A model generated the notes under the pieces. That model was not told the origin of the DNA. It was given only the letters and a program-made list of their open reading frames with translations, and made no database searches. Position numbers and translations under genes: made by a program. Positions 12,039 to 22,917 of a stretch of 43,160 nt of DNA are shown here, one piece after another (the first letter of the stretch is position 1; each line of letters begins with the position of its first letter). The DNA is from Emmonsiellopsis sp. PD_33 (taxonomy: Eukaryota > Ascomycota > Eurotiomycetes > Onygenales > Ajellomycetaceae): NCBI GenBank assembly GCA_032988165.1, contig JANTQF010000305.1, forward strand, positions 1-43,160. The letters run 5' to 3'.

Positions 12039-14216
12039 TTAGAAATGATCTCCTTTCAACAACACATAGCAACACACACATACCCAGCTCCAATAAAACC
12101 CTGTAAGCGTGGTACCGGGAGTGATAATAAGGGTTCTGTAAGTTGCAGCGCATCCACGATCTCCATTCGGGCAATCCAAAGTAATCTCTCTTCCGCGATT
12201 TGTCGAAATCTATAATGTTCATTGGCATCAGGCATGAGTGATAACGAAAAACATGAATAAGCTTCAGTCTCCTTACCTTAAGCGTCATCAACCCTCCCTT
12301 ATGGTAGTCCACATAGGCTTCAGAATCGTCGGGGGAATCAAAACCAGCCTCCACCCTGTCGATAACCTCTCCCCCCTGGCCATCGATCGGGAAGAATGTT
12401 ACCGTGTCAGTTTTATAGCGCACTAATTGACCTATATTACGACATTCTGTAGGGACTGAGTCCGCATTGTAATGTAATTCTATGGCGCGCAGTCCCGGTA
12501 TCCATGCTCCATAGCGACATGAGATTCCGGTCAAATACCGACGATAGATTCCCCCGGGACCGCCGAATAGGGTGCAGCAAAGGGGTAGATATGATGTTTC
12601 GGTAGTCTTAGTGACAGAGGGTTCATCATCATTTATGCATAATGGTGGCTCTGGGGCCGATGGATACCACAATGCGGTATCTACCAGCGATTTGGGTTGT
12701 GGTTCACTGACTAGGCGAATTCCTCGCGAAACGCCAATGGAGCAAATTTTACACCCCTAGCTTTTATCAGTACCCGACACATGGATAATATGAGAAGCGT
12801 GGAGCGAAGCTTACATCGTATTCCACTTTTATCGATAAAACAGGAACGGAGCCTGAAAGACGACGCGTTTTTGGTGATTTGCCGGTCCACCCAACCCATT
12901 GAGATACTGTATTATCTCCGGAGACCGCTTGTATGCCGTGGACACCTCTAGCTCCCACGGCCACGTTGAATCCCACTAGTGTGTTGATGTCGACTATATC
13001 TTCTCTCCCGCCTGGTTGATGGTATCCAAGATATATATCCTCCCCATGGCCGGGAATTAACCGTATTCCAGCAATATATTTCTTATATCCAATTGTGATG
13101 ACAGAGAAGCCAATCTGGAAACGACCAGCAGGGATTGGGGCGCATTGTTTGTAGGATTCGCGATAGCTTTCATTAAAATAATAACCAGGACGCGGAAATT
13201 CACTCGCGCCAACTTGGGTCCATGGCAAGCCGAATAGTAAAGGGGGTGCGTTCTCGCTCAGACGAAATGATAGAATTTGCTTCAGATGCTGAATCTGGTG
13301 CCAAATCCGGGCCCTGTTGCGCAATTCTTCACTGATGCGACTGTCACTCGTACAATGGTATAAAAGTCTCCAGTCGAGAGGCTCTTTGAAATCCCATGTC
13401 TCAAAAAGCCACGAACGTTCGCCCACTGCCTGGTTGAATCGTGATCTCCAGAAATGCTGGCTATCAAAGACGGATGCAAAAGACTTCGAAGCCAATCGGA
13501 GGCTGAAAAAATCTCTGGTTGGCAAATAGGAACAGATTTCCTCGCATATCTCCTGGGGGATCCTAGTAACAATGGTCTCTCCTGCCGACCCTACTTTTGG
13601 AGATCCAACCGTCTGCCCATGCGGCGGGCTGGACGCGGCTTGCGTTATTAATTGTTGGACATTGACTAGATTGTAGGGATTTTTAGCCGAATAAAATAGT
13701 GTTTCAGCAGAGGGAAGATCAAGGGGCCGAAGATCCCAAGGAAGCCAGTGGTCATCAAGGTCACCCGTGAACTCAACCAGAGTTTCCTGCCCTAGTACTG
13801 ATCGAAGCGATCTACAGACGTCGAAGAGGCGGTGGCATGGTATTTCGTCCGGGTAGTAGGCCGTTTCAAGGAGATACCAGCAGGATTCATGGAAGAAAAA
13901 ACCACGGCGAGCGCTGACAGACAATCGATCATCATTCGACGTACTATACCTCGGATCATCCCAGCGTGTGGCATAGTCCAAAGGCGCAGTCTCGTTTTTT
14001 GGCGCACGAACATCCACATCATAAAGGCCAACACCTGAGACTGTAGCCGCTGCTGAGCTACGGTCGAATGAGCGGGTATAAACTAGGAGTTGATGGTCAG
14101 TGTAGTTTATTTAGGGGATCAAGAGACAGCTTACGAATGCGGAACTGGGTTAGCCAGGAATTCTTGCTATCATTGTAGATGTCATGGCCACACAATACAC
14201 AAGTGTAACAGACCAT
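12039..14216 (-). CDS. F-box protein with C-terminal fungal domain of unknown function
   Basis: Four exons: 14135-14216, 12815-14082, 12277-12756 and 12039-12209, coding for 666 aa. The introns (52, 58 and 67 bp) have GT..AG and keep frame. The N-terminus opens with a CxxC pair (CYTCVLC), suggesting a small metal-binding knuckle. An F-box lies at about residues 198-240 (RIPQEICEEICSYLPTRDFF, then LASKSFASVF and FWRSRF). F-box proteins recruit substrates to SCF ubiquitin ligases through Skp1. The C-terminal 350 residues contain GVHGIQAV and a late NRGRE segment, a pattern I know from large ascomycete families of F-box proteins with a domain of unknown function. The last residues after TGFYWSW are uncertain because a donor-like GTATGT follows. 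The substrate is unknown. Confidence 0.82.
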
Positions 14217-14958
14217 CTCGCTGTAGGCGGGGTGTGAAAAAGCTGGAAGTTGAAGTTCAACAGTCGAATATATCACGGATATTGCAAGAATACACAACAA
14301 TGCTCACTTGTCGATTTCGAGGCAAAACAGTAGGAAAAGAACAGAAGAGCGGATAAAGGAGATAGCGAAATAAATACAGAACAAAGCAGCAGGAAATCAC
14401 GGCTGACTAAGCGTCTCGTATCTAGAGCCTCTAGCTCCTGTCAGGGAGCTGCGTCTATGAGGCCCATCGATGAATAGGGGTGAAATTGATACAAATATTA
14501 GTACTAGTATTCTTCACTGCTATTGTGGTATCCCCCAGCCTGTATACCACCCTCTTGAAACTGGCAAAACTTTCTGTCTGTAAAGCGGGAAATATTATCA
14601 GACCCCCCCCCCCCTTCCACTCCCATGCAGGGAGCCTCCATACAAATTCCCCATAGAGCCAACCGGAAAAACCACCGACTAGACATGAGGATCGTCCGCT
14701 ACTGCGGAACAATAGCAATTCCCCCCTAAAGCAGTGCAGACAGGGGAAGGCCCACAACACTCCATGAAATCACAGGGAACAGGGCATCAAATGCAGAATC
14801 GTTGCCCTAAAAAACCAGCACGAAAAAAAACGATTTCGTGCACCATTAGCAATTTTGATCTCTAATACTTCATAAATGTAATCTCGATGGCGCGGGCATG
14901 GCAGCTACACTTCCGTCAATCATTCGCTGGTCCCCAAATTAAACAGTTATCCAGCACC
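14217..14958. other. Intergenic between F-box gene and peptide gene
   Basis: It holds the promoter of the F-box gene and the 3' end of the peptide gene. A run of 13 C lies at 14603-14615. ORFs here (14455-14760 minus) cross the homopolymer and show no recognisable protein. Confidence 0.5.
14603..14615. repeat. Poly-C run (13 C)
   Basis: Homopolymer directly visible, in intergenic DNA. Confidence 0.9.
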
Positions 14959-15403
14959 TCAAGAAGGAATGCATCGACAATTGACGCATCTGGGTCTCGG
15001 GCCACGGCATATCATTCTCCCGCACCATGGAGGGCACGGAATACATCTCCTCTGCCCTAATGATATAGAAATATCATCACAGTTAACGCCTGGTCAAAAA
15101 TTGGCCGCCCATGCCTGCCAAGTCAAGACTTACTCTTAGCTAGAGACGACTCCATATCTGCCTCTTCTAAGAGGACGGCGTACTTAGTATCCGCTGGAAG
15201 ATCGGTGAACTCTAGTATTTCTGGGGAGATACTGTTAGCACGGGCTAATGACCGTTTTCCCCCCCTTTATTTGTTTTATCGCTGGCTAAGCATATACACT
15301 TACCGGCATCGTCATTAGCATCTGCCTCCGCATCCGCTAATGGATGGGCGAATGCGCCAAGGAGGTACGAGCTCAAGATAATCAAAGGCAATATAGCCTT
15401 CAT
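14959..15403 (-). CDS. Small secreted prepropeptide with cationic seven-cysteine C-terminus
   Basis: Three exons: 15304-15403, 15134-15220 and 14959-15056, coding for 94 aa. Introns of 83 and 77 bp have GTAAGT donors and CCCCAG/CATTAG acceptors. Residues 1-19 form a signal peptide (MKAILPLIILSSYLLGAFA, cut before His20). Residues 20-61 are an acidic propeptide with about 13 Asp/Glu and almost no basic residues. A Lys62-Arg63 Kex2-type site follows, with its Arg codon split by intron 2. The remaining 31 residues carry seven Arg, no acidic residue and seven Cys at 67, 70, 74, 79, 86, 89 and 91 (C-x2-C-x3-C-x4-C-x6-C-x2-C-x-C). The architecture resembles defensin-like precursors: a neutralising acidic pro-part, with the mature peptide on its own exon. 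I recognise no family, and function is unknown. A TATA box lies upstream. Confidence 0.7.
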
Positions 15404-16562
15404 GGCTTTGTTTGGTAGAACAAAGCTCTTCTGGCTAGTATATTTGATTCTAAAACCATGTAAGACCGTGAAACGGAAACGGTGATAGCTGCGGAGAGAA
15501 GTGGAGAATCCACTTCCACGGAACACTATCGTCCTCTTTATACCCTTTCGTTACATATTTATATCCCCCCGTTTGCGGGGGACGCAAGCACGTCCCGGCA
15601 ATGGGCAGACATGCATTTCGGCATCGTCATACAATGACAAGCGGAGAATCCGGTTGCTTTATTTCGTGGTCGTACAAAAGCTAGAACGTCACATTTACAC
15701 CGGCAAACGTGGACCAGGCCAGGCGACAGGGTGTAATTATCTCCAGCTTGTCGAGGCGCTTGGCCTTTTGCCCCCATACCTCACCCACACATTTCTTTTA
15801 TCAAGGCTGCTCTGGTCAGCCTGCAGCATTGCTCCGGTTGACTGACACTTCGGCCACTTCCTGAGTCTCGTAAGTTCAATGGTCGCAACGGGGGGCCGTT
15901 AAAGGACGTAACATACACGTAGGTATGCATATGACCCAAGAACGAATGGAAGAATCAAACCTACGATCTGGCGTTTGGTTAGATTCCTTCAAGATTCGAG
16001 AATTTCGTTCGATACCGCATTTCCGGAACTCGATTTGGTAGCCGTCTGACGCGACTCTAACCCAATTCGGGCATACTTCTGTTGTTCGATGCGTATTTGA
16101 GTAATTGCTGTCGGGTCAGTGCCACGGCCCACGGAGATTAGCTTCATATTCAGAAATACCGCCGAACCTATCCCAATATTATCAAGAACGAAATTTTCGA
16201 TACGGCTCGGCTGTTAGGTTACCGGGGGTTGGATCCTTTTTTTTTTTAGCAATTGTTGTAACCCATGATAAAGTAAGTAGACCTGTCAAAGAAAAGGAGG
16301 GGAACACGAGGGGAATAGAAAGTGTATTTATTGTGTTATGTATTGTTTCCAAGCCTCATGGGAAAAGGAGGACGCATTGATTCACTAGAAAGGCCCTCCT
16401 ACTGAATCAACCTGGAAGATAGATAAACGCTAGTCTTCCTCCATTCCAAAGAGAAAAATAACCCTGAAGGCCCTCTATATCCAGAAACTGCACTGCCTTT
16501 CATGGCAATAAACAAGGAAAAGAATGTGCAGAAAGTAAGACAATATGGATATACCAAAAACT
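15404..16562. other. Upstream region of peptide gene and 3' region of RTT109
   Basis: It contains the TATA box at 15537-15542 and no convincing gene. ORFs at 15501-15845 and 16105-16380 (plus) have no domain, no signal peptide and no splice partner. Confidence 0.45.
15537..15542 (-). promoter_or_regulatory. TATA box of the seven-cysteine peptide gene
   Basis: TATAAA read on the minus strand, in the context GGGTATAAAGAGG, 134 bp upstream of the ATG at 15403. The spacing suits a 5' UTR of about 100 nt. Strong TATA boxes usually mark regulated fungal genes. Confidence 0.6.
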
Positions 16563-18278
16563 CTAGGAGTTGTCTGGTTTCTTCTTTTTCCGAATCATAG
16601 ACGCGTTGAGGACGTTAACCACTTGTGTGGGTATTTGGGGTTCGTTATTTGGTAGCGTTTCCTCGCAATTGCTTTCAGTGGGAGCAGTGGTTGCTGAATC
16701 GACGCTCAGGCTGGCAGATCCAGAATCTGTGGAGGGCTTCTTGCGCTTTCTAATCAAGCCACCGCTTAATAAATTCGAAGTACCTGTGGGCTGCGACGCG
16801 GAAGCTTCACTTGGGGTAGATTGGCCAATAACAATTTCGCCGTGGTCCTCCTTGCCGATTGTGGTTGACAATTTGGAAATCCAGGACTTAGTGCTTGTGA
16901 TGGAATCTTTTTCGTTATCGAAATCGAGCTGGACGAGTAAATTCATCAGGCTTTGGTAGTCTTCGTTGCTCAGTAGAATTGCACAAGACAGGTCTGTTTG
17001 ACATGTGACCTGAGACAATTTCGGTGATGTATTGCTGGCCATGGCATCGGACGATGGCAGTAAACAGGCGGCAGGTGTGTCCATTTTCTCATTGGTTGGT
17101 GGCTCTTCCGCATTCGAGCTTGCGTTCGGTTCTGCAAATTTCGTATCCGAGACTTGTGATTTTCCATTTTCTCTCTCTATTGAGCCTTTCGGAGGCGATT
17201 TCGACTCCTTTACAAAATTATTTTGATTCTGGGCGACTTGGGAAGTGGCAGAAGTCATAGAAACCGAGTTTAGAAGCCCAGGAGGATTGATAACCATCCA
17301 CAAGAATCCAACCAAACGACCAGACGAGCATTCCTGCCTGTAAGCCATCATCTCCCAAAACTGCTCAATGGTCTTGATACTGCGCCATTGCCCACGATTA
17401 TTTTCATCTTGCGTTTCAGGTATTTCGCCATCGAGTTCCTCCAAAAAGCGTGCTTTCGGATCGTCCGGGAAACGTGGGATTAAGCAACGGGGTGGCGCTG
17501 ATGGCGATGCGCAGATTTGGTTGAGTGGATAAGAGTTGAGCCACCGCGGTCGATCCTGGCGATCTAGCTTTGCGCTTGGCGGAAAGAAAGTTCTAGACTC
17601 GAACTTGTCGCAGCCCGGAACTATGAGGTAGGCTGTTGAAGATGCCGTCGTTGCTTCGGTATCACGGTCCGTACACTCATCCGTTTTCCCATCGGTTTCA
17701 ACCTTTGTCTCTGCCTCGGAGTGTCTGAGAATCGGGTCAAGAACCCGACACCACCATTTCACCAAGCCTCGATCGTCCAGGATATGTTTGTGGGAATTTT
17801 CCACGCTTCCGGGAAACAAGTACTGGTTTTGGGCTCGCGCGAATAGAGAAAGAACAAGTCTAACACTGGGCCTCTGGCGTATGGAAATGATATGCGACAG
17901 GAATGCAGTCGAAACGCTGCGGACGAGTGATTTTGCTGTGGGGGGAAGCTTCAAGCGGTAGAGGTAGCCTGTTGAATCGGCCTTGGACACAAAGACAGTC
18001 GTGAGGTTAGCAGTAATGTAGACTAATACCTCCACCGCAAAGACAAACAACTCAGCGCTCTTGTTGTCGGTCCCGTCCTCACGCGCATCGGAATCAATCG
18101 ATACTGTCAGGAAATGGCTTTCCCAGCTGGTGGGCTCATCGCTTTGGCCCGGTGGCGGGGAAAAAAGAGGGGGACATGAAGCCAGCTTGGTCACCAGGTG
18201 GCGGACAACGAGCTTTACATCCTTTGGCGCCGCCTGGGCAATGGCTTTCCCTAGGCTAGACGAAACCATCGAGATCAT
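16563..18278 (-). CDS. RTT109: Histone H3-K56 acetyltransferase Rtt109
   Basis: A single exon of 571 aa when started at the ATG at 18278; an in-frame ATG at 18269 is an alternative. The protein shows the Rtt109/p300-like HAT fold landmarks: SHFLTVSID near 54-62, FVSKADSTGYLY, SLFARAQNQYLFPGSVEN, then LDDRGLVKWWCRVLDP near 167-182. The late DDPKARF element (Asp272, Asp273, Lys275) corresponds to yeast Asp287, Asp288 and the autoacetylated Lys290. The enzyme acetylates H3 Lys56 (and Lys9) on new histones with Asf1 or Vps75 and supports replication-coupled chromatin assembly in the nucleus. The tail beyond residue 370 is low complexity and ends in two basic motifs, SGGLIRKRKKP and NASMIRKKKKP, likely nuclear targeting. 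The family call is firm. Confidence 0.93.
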   Translation of the reverse strand: MISMVSSSLGKAIAQAAPKDVKLVVRHLVTKLASCPPLFSPPPGQSDEPTSWESHFLTVSIDSDAREDGTDNKSAELFVFAVEVLVYITANLTTVFVSKADSTGYLYRLKLPPTAKSLVRSVSTAFLSHIISIRQRPSVRLVLSLFARAQNQYLFPGSVENSHKHILDDRGLVKWWCRVLDPILRHSEAETKVETDGKTDECTDRDTEATTASSTAYLIVPGCDKFESRTFFPPSAKLDRQDRPRWLNSYPLNQICASPSAPPRCLIPRFPDDPKARFLEELDGEIPETQDENNRGQWRSIKTIEQFWEMMAYRQECSSGRLVGFLWMVINPPGLLNSVSMTSATSQVAQNQNNFVKESKSPPKGSIERENGKSQVSDTKFAEPNASSNAEEPPTNEKMDTPAACLLPSSDAMASNTSPKLSQVTCQTDLSCAILLSNEDYQSLMNLLVQLDFDNEKDSITSTKSWISKLSTTIGKEDHGEIVIGQSTPSEASASQPTGTSNLLSGGLIRKRKKPSTDSGSASLSVDSATTAPTESNCEETLPNNEPQIPTQVVNVLNASMIRKKKKPDNS

Positions 18279-19753
18279 ACATCTATTGAGCAGCAGGCAG
18301 GCGCCAAGGCACCAACAAAAGCGCGAACAAACCGCGATTCCTTTCAATTGGGTAGTGTAGATAGATCAGTAAAGCATAATCATCATAATAAGCCTTTGTG
18401 GCTTGTTCCCTTTGGTCTTGGGATGCTCGAGTTGGTGTTGGTTGAGGACAAAGTCGTCGAGGGATGTCGTCGTGAAGCGCGAGGAAGATTATGTCATCAT
18501 CAAAAGTGCTGAAAGGGGATTAGCGTGTGTCCTCGGACTATCAGTTAATCCGGGATCAATCACCTGACATTACTAGCCCTAACTAAGCCTAATCCGTCAG
18601 GACAAGCATTTACCCTTTCCAACCTCCTCAACGCCATCAACATCGCGATATCTCGCCAGTCGCCCGTGAAATGCGGGAGACAGCCTCATATGACGCGTTG
18701 GTATTGTCGAGCTATTGTTGTATCTCGTTTGTTTGGGCATTGGGCATGCGCTTGAATGTGTGACATATCATGGTCTTCGATACAGACTGGCCGCTACGAT
18801 CCATCTTCCGCCAGCAGGATCATGCCGCAAACAATGGACACTTTTGCCATTGAAATCAAACAACAATACCCTGCTGGCTGCAGCGTGTGTTTGCCGCAGT
18901 GTTAAAGAATCTGCCAGGAACAATATCACAGTCCCCACCCCCCAGTTTTCTGCTGGGGCAGCTATGCTTTATATTGCATAGAACCAGTGGCTGGCACCAT
19001 TTTCTCGAACGGGAACCCTCGTCCTACAGCCGGCTTTTATGACAGTCCGTTTCAGGTTCTTTGATGAGTGCCTTTACACCTCGCTTATCATGGGTGGACT
19101 CCTTATGCCTGTTCATTATCCCTTTGCAAATATTGCCCTGGGTTTTGTCCTCTCTTTTATTCCCCGCCGCCTTCGCACCTGGTACTCCACCAAATGGGAA
19201 GTGGTACCTGCACATGCTATTGTACAGCCTTTCTAAAGCATGTATTGCAATTGCATGTTGTAGGTACAACCCTGGTCATGTTAACTAACATTTGCCATGT
19301 TTTTTTCTCTCTTGGGACCGAAGCTGTCTCCATTTACTTTTGTCGCAGCGGGACCAATGACATACCCCGCAGCACTACATCGAAGATATCCGCATCGCCA
19401 AGTTGCGACATTCTCGATTCGATAGCGCCCATGTCTATGGCTCTCTGCCGAAGCGGCCATTGTTTTCCCAGGCGTTCGCAGCTACTGTGGATTCGGTGGA
19501 TTCCGGCAGTCACTTGAACCCCTGTCTATTACAATGCAGGGCAGAATAGCAACTAGTGAATGACACGGACTATATAAGCCTCCCATTATATTTTGACTCT
19601 GCCCTCCTCTGCATCATCATCCACTCATCCCACCTAGCGGAACACTTTTCTGATTCATCCCCCTGAACCGGACCCTTACCTCAACTACCACAACCTGTGA
19701 ACTCGACATTCAAGCTCCCGAAACAGACTTTACTTTCCCTAATAGCCGTTACC
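18279..19753. promoter_or_regulatory. Divergent intergenic region RTT109 / cupin gene
   Basis: It holds the promoters of RTT109 (minus) and the cupin gene (plus). The cupin side has a TATA box at 19571-19578. ORFs at 18715-18981 and 19068-19517 look random, and no RNA gene is seen. Confidence 0.45.
19571..19578 (+). promoter_or_regulatory. TATA box of the cupin gene
   Basis: TATATAAG in the context GGACTATATAAGCC, 183 bp upstream of the ATG at 19754. CT-rich sequence lies between, as is common around fungal transcription starts. Confidence 0.6.
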
Positions 19754-20296
19754 ATGTCTTATGCACCTGTTCGCCGCGTGGTTACCGGCCACACTGCCAA
19801 CGGCAAGGCCGTCATTGACTCTGACACTAAACTCACCCCATATGATCCGGCAACCAAAGCCTGCGTTCCCGCCGCCTCGGGCAAGCTCGCCTTTACCACA
19901 GTCTGGCGCACCGACTCCGTCCCAGCCAGAGCTGATGGCGCCTGGCCCGAAGTCAACGGCACTCAAGTCCCCCTTGTCGACGAAACCGATACCATAGTCC
20001 GCGTGGTTGACTTCCCTCCGGGACCCGGCTTCATGCACCGCACCATCAGCATCGATTTTGGCGTTGTGCTTAGTGGAGAGATTGTATTGGAGCTGGACAA
20101 TGGGGTGAAGACTACGCTGAAGAAGGACGATGTTGTGGTCCAGCGCAGCACCATACATGCGTGGTCGAACTTGACCGCTGAACCGACCCGCATGCTCTTC
20201 GCCCAGCTGCCTGCTCGGCCTGTCAAGGTTGGCGACGGGGTGTTGGAGGCCACCGCTCTTCCCGCGCCTAGCGGAACGCCTTCAGGAACTGATTAG
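19754..20296 (+). CDS. Cupin-domain protein
   Basis: An intronless 180-aa protein. The start is chosen at the ATG in ACCATGTCTTATG, although the open frame extends further upstream without a better start. Residues about 95-165 form a single cupin barrel: FPPGPGFMHRT, SIDFGVVLSGEIVLELDNG, then KKDDVVVQRSTIHAWSN and RMLFAQLP. The usual HxH pair of motif 1 is reduced to one His (MHRT), while the motif 2 His (IHAWSN) is kept, so metal binding would be atypical. Relatives occur widely in ascomycetes, often beside secondary-metabolism or aromatic-degradation genes; no such neighbours exist here. Substrate and reaction are unknown. Confidence 0.85.
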   Translation: MSYAPVRRVVTGHTANGKAVIDSDTKLTPYDPATKACVPAASGKLAFTTVWRTDSVPARADGAWPEVNGTQVPLVDETDTIVRVVDFPPGPGFMHRTISIDFGVVLSGEIVLELDNGVKTTLKKDDVVVQRSTIHAWSNLTAEPTRMLFAQLPARPVKVGDGVLEATALPAPSGTPSGTD

Positions 20297-21301
20297 ATTT
20301 TCTGGACGGAACACTACGCTACTGGGGCCCGCATGGATTTTTTAATTTCAAGGTGTGTTACATACCAGCGCATGTCTCTTTCAAGCACATATTCAAAATA
20401 CTAATGCATGGTTTTCCCAGGAAACTTTTTACTCCTGCTTTTGTATCCCCTTATCAACAGAAACCGTCACAGAAACCCTTTGGGCTACCACCCCTAATCA
20501 AAACCGAACACATGGGAATCTGTACGACCCCCCCCGAACGCACTTAGATGTGGCATTTGTCGATGGAACACGGGGTTGGAAAGTGTTAAAAATAGATTGA
20601 ATTGTGCCATGAATAATGCAAACAACATACATTTCTTTTATTCTACCCGTGACTGGCTGGCTATCGTATCGGTCCCTACCTGTAATCCCGACTTTGATGA
20701 ATGGGGGGTGTTCTCAAGTAAATGGTCCGTCCCATGGGACAGGACGCAGACAACTAGTTTATTAAAAGATCACCAATCCGACCCGAGCCCTCGGAGCGAA
20801 TATCTGGAAATCCCCATGCACGCAGACTGTACATGATAAACTGTAGATCATCCCAACCCGCCCTCAAGCCGAACTACGCCGCGAGCTGACATCCATCCAT
20901 GATCCATTGCGCCAAGAATCCCTCGAACTAAACCCATGGCACCGCCGTCCCCAGTTTCTCACAGCCTTTCCTTAGGCCCGTTTAGCTTCGAATTTAACCC
21001 AACAAAGCGTTGCCCAGTTTGCGCCAATTGCGGCCCTGCAATGGTGGGCGTGATCCAGGGTTGACATCAGCGGCCAAAGACCGAAATAAATTCCGGCTTT
21101 CGTCTTGGTGGATATAAAACCAACCCAACCCAACCTCCGCATCTCAATTACTCCCTACCTCCCTCCCTCATTTCTTTCCAATTCTACCAGTCACTCATTT
21201 TATTCCATTTCACCTCCTACGCCATCATATAGACCATATAGACCCCATCACCTTACATCCTCGGTCTAGATACATACATACATTCATAGATAGAACAGAA
21301 T
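20297..21301. promoter_or_regulatory. Intergenic: cupin 3' end and phosphodiesterase promoter
   Basis: No gene is supported. The right end has a TATA box (21113-21118) followed by a CT-rich tract (about 21135-21215) leading to the start codon at 21302, a standard fungal core promoter layout. Confidence 0.5.
21113..21118 (+). promoter_or_regulatory. TATA box of the AIM6-like gene
   Basis: TATAAA in GGTGGATATAAAACC, about 190 bp upstream of the ATG, followed by a pyrimidine-rich tract. Confidence 0.55.
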
Positions 21302-22758
21302 ATGCACCTCCTCTCCAGCGCGGCTCTCGCGCTCGGCTTCGGCTTCGCCCGGCTCGCCGCAGCAGCCCCGGGCTCGGGCTCGTCGGCATTGCAGAATATC
21401 TTGAAGAATACCGACCGGAGCGATCTATATGGGTACCCGACCGATCTGACACGGGGAATTATTCCGGTGCGTTTTTTATTTTTTTTTTATTTTTTTTCGT
21501 CGTTTCTTTTGTTTCCTGACCGAAGAAGCAAGCCGGGTCGGGCCGGGGTTGGCGATATTGCGATAGGATTAGAATTGGAATTGAATTGATATGCTGACGG
21601 ATTGATTTACTAGATTCCGGCCCATTCGCATAAGTACAATTGAATTGGATCATTGCAATCAATTGGTTTGGATTCAGAGTGGCTGATTGAGTGAGCGCAT
21701 ATGTAGTGATTACTGGCGCGATCTCCCCTTTTATTCAGGTAAATAATGACATATGGAAAACAAATAAAATCCATCCATCCATCATCCTACGAGGGGGGAA
21801 TTGGTGTATACAATCCGCTAACAAACTTGTATAGCTCTCTCTGCCGGCTGCATTTCAGTCGAGGCCGATGTCTGGCTATACGGTGACGAGCTGCTCGTAC
21901 GTCCTCTAACCTGAAAACTATATACAAACTTGAATATATAGGAGTACAAAAAAAAAAAACAGGATAGAAACATAACCTCTAACAAATCCATCAAACCCAA
22001 CAGGTCGGCCACGACCAATCCTCCCTAACGAAATCCCGCACCCTCCAATCCCTCTACATCGATCCCATCCTCGACGTCCTCCACCGCCAGAACCCCAAGA
22101 GCCGCTACATCGACGAAGAAACCAAAAAGTGAGCCCAACCCGTTTTGCCAATAAGTTTTCATCACCCAATTAAACTGCCCATCTAACACACAAACCCAGC
22201 GGCGTCTTCGACACCACCCCCTCCCAAACCCTCTACCTCTTCATCGACCTCAAAACCCCCGGCAACACAACCTGGCCCGCCGTAATCTCCGCGCTAGCCC
22301 CTCTCCGCGAAGCCGGCTACCTAACCAGCCTCTCAAACAACAACACCCTCACCCAGGGCCCCGTCACCGTCATCGGCACGGGGAACACGCCGCTGGATCA
22401 AATCGGCCCCGTCGCGGACAGGGACTACTTTTACGACGCCCCGCTGGCCGAATTGGACACGCCGGCGTATAAGGATATCACCGGGTACATTTCGCCGATT
22501 GCGTCGACGAGCTTTAAGGCTGCGGTGGGCGAGGCGCTGTTGGGTGATGGGGAGGGGGAGCAGGTGTTGAATGGGACGCAGGTGGAGACGCTGCGCGGGC
22601 AGATTGCGCTGGCGAGGGAGAGGGGGATTGGGGCGAGGTATTGGGAGACGCCCGGGTGGCCGGTTAGAGAGCGCAATGGGGTGTGGAGGGCGTTGTTGAG
22701 GGAGGGGGTTGCGTTGGTGAATGCGGATGATTTGGAGGCTGTTCAGGGGTATTTTTAG
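21302..22758 (+). CDS. Secreted PLC-like phosphodiesterase (AIM6 family)
   Basis: Six exons: 21302-21466, 21614-21633 (20 nt), 21707-21738 (32 nt), 21835-21896, 22004-22128 and 22200-22758, coding for 320 aa. Introns are 71-147 bp and all junctions keep frame. A signal peptide covers about residues 1-22 (MHLLSSAALALGFGF...AAAA). The PLC-like TIM-barrel signature HSHNDYWRD sits at 59-67, followed by SVEADVWLY and LLVGHDQSSL. The first His and the Glu/Asp pair are the family's active-site positions. Its yeast namesake AIM6 was found through altered mitochondrial inheritance, but the substrate is unknown. The last exon is GC-rich at third positions. The gene converges on the NTPase gene with only 159 bp between stops. 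Confidence 0.88.
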
Positions 22759-22917
22759 GGGGGTTCTTTCTTTTTGTGCGTGTGTGGTTTGTCACTTATT
22801 ACTGTGGGTGGGAGGAGGCCGGCGGTTATTTTTTTGAAAGTATATTTATTAATAAATGCATTTTCACTTCCTGAGGCTTGATGGGACCTTCTTAGGTGGA
22901 AACAACGAAATTCTCAC

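Noticed and set aside
14939..15056. Alternative reading of peptide exon 3 ending in WITV at 14939
   Set aside because: Initial parse skipped a base; recounting gives the cysteine-rich frame with stop at 14959-14961, and only that frame matches intron phase.
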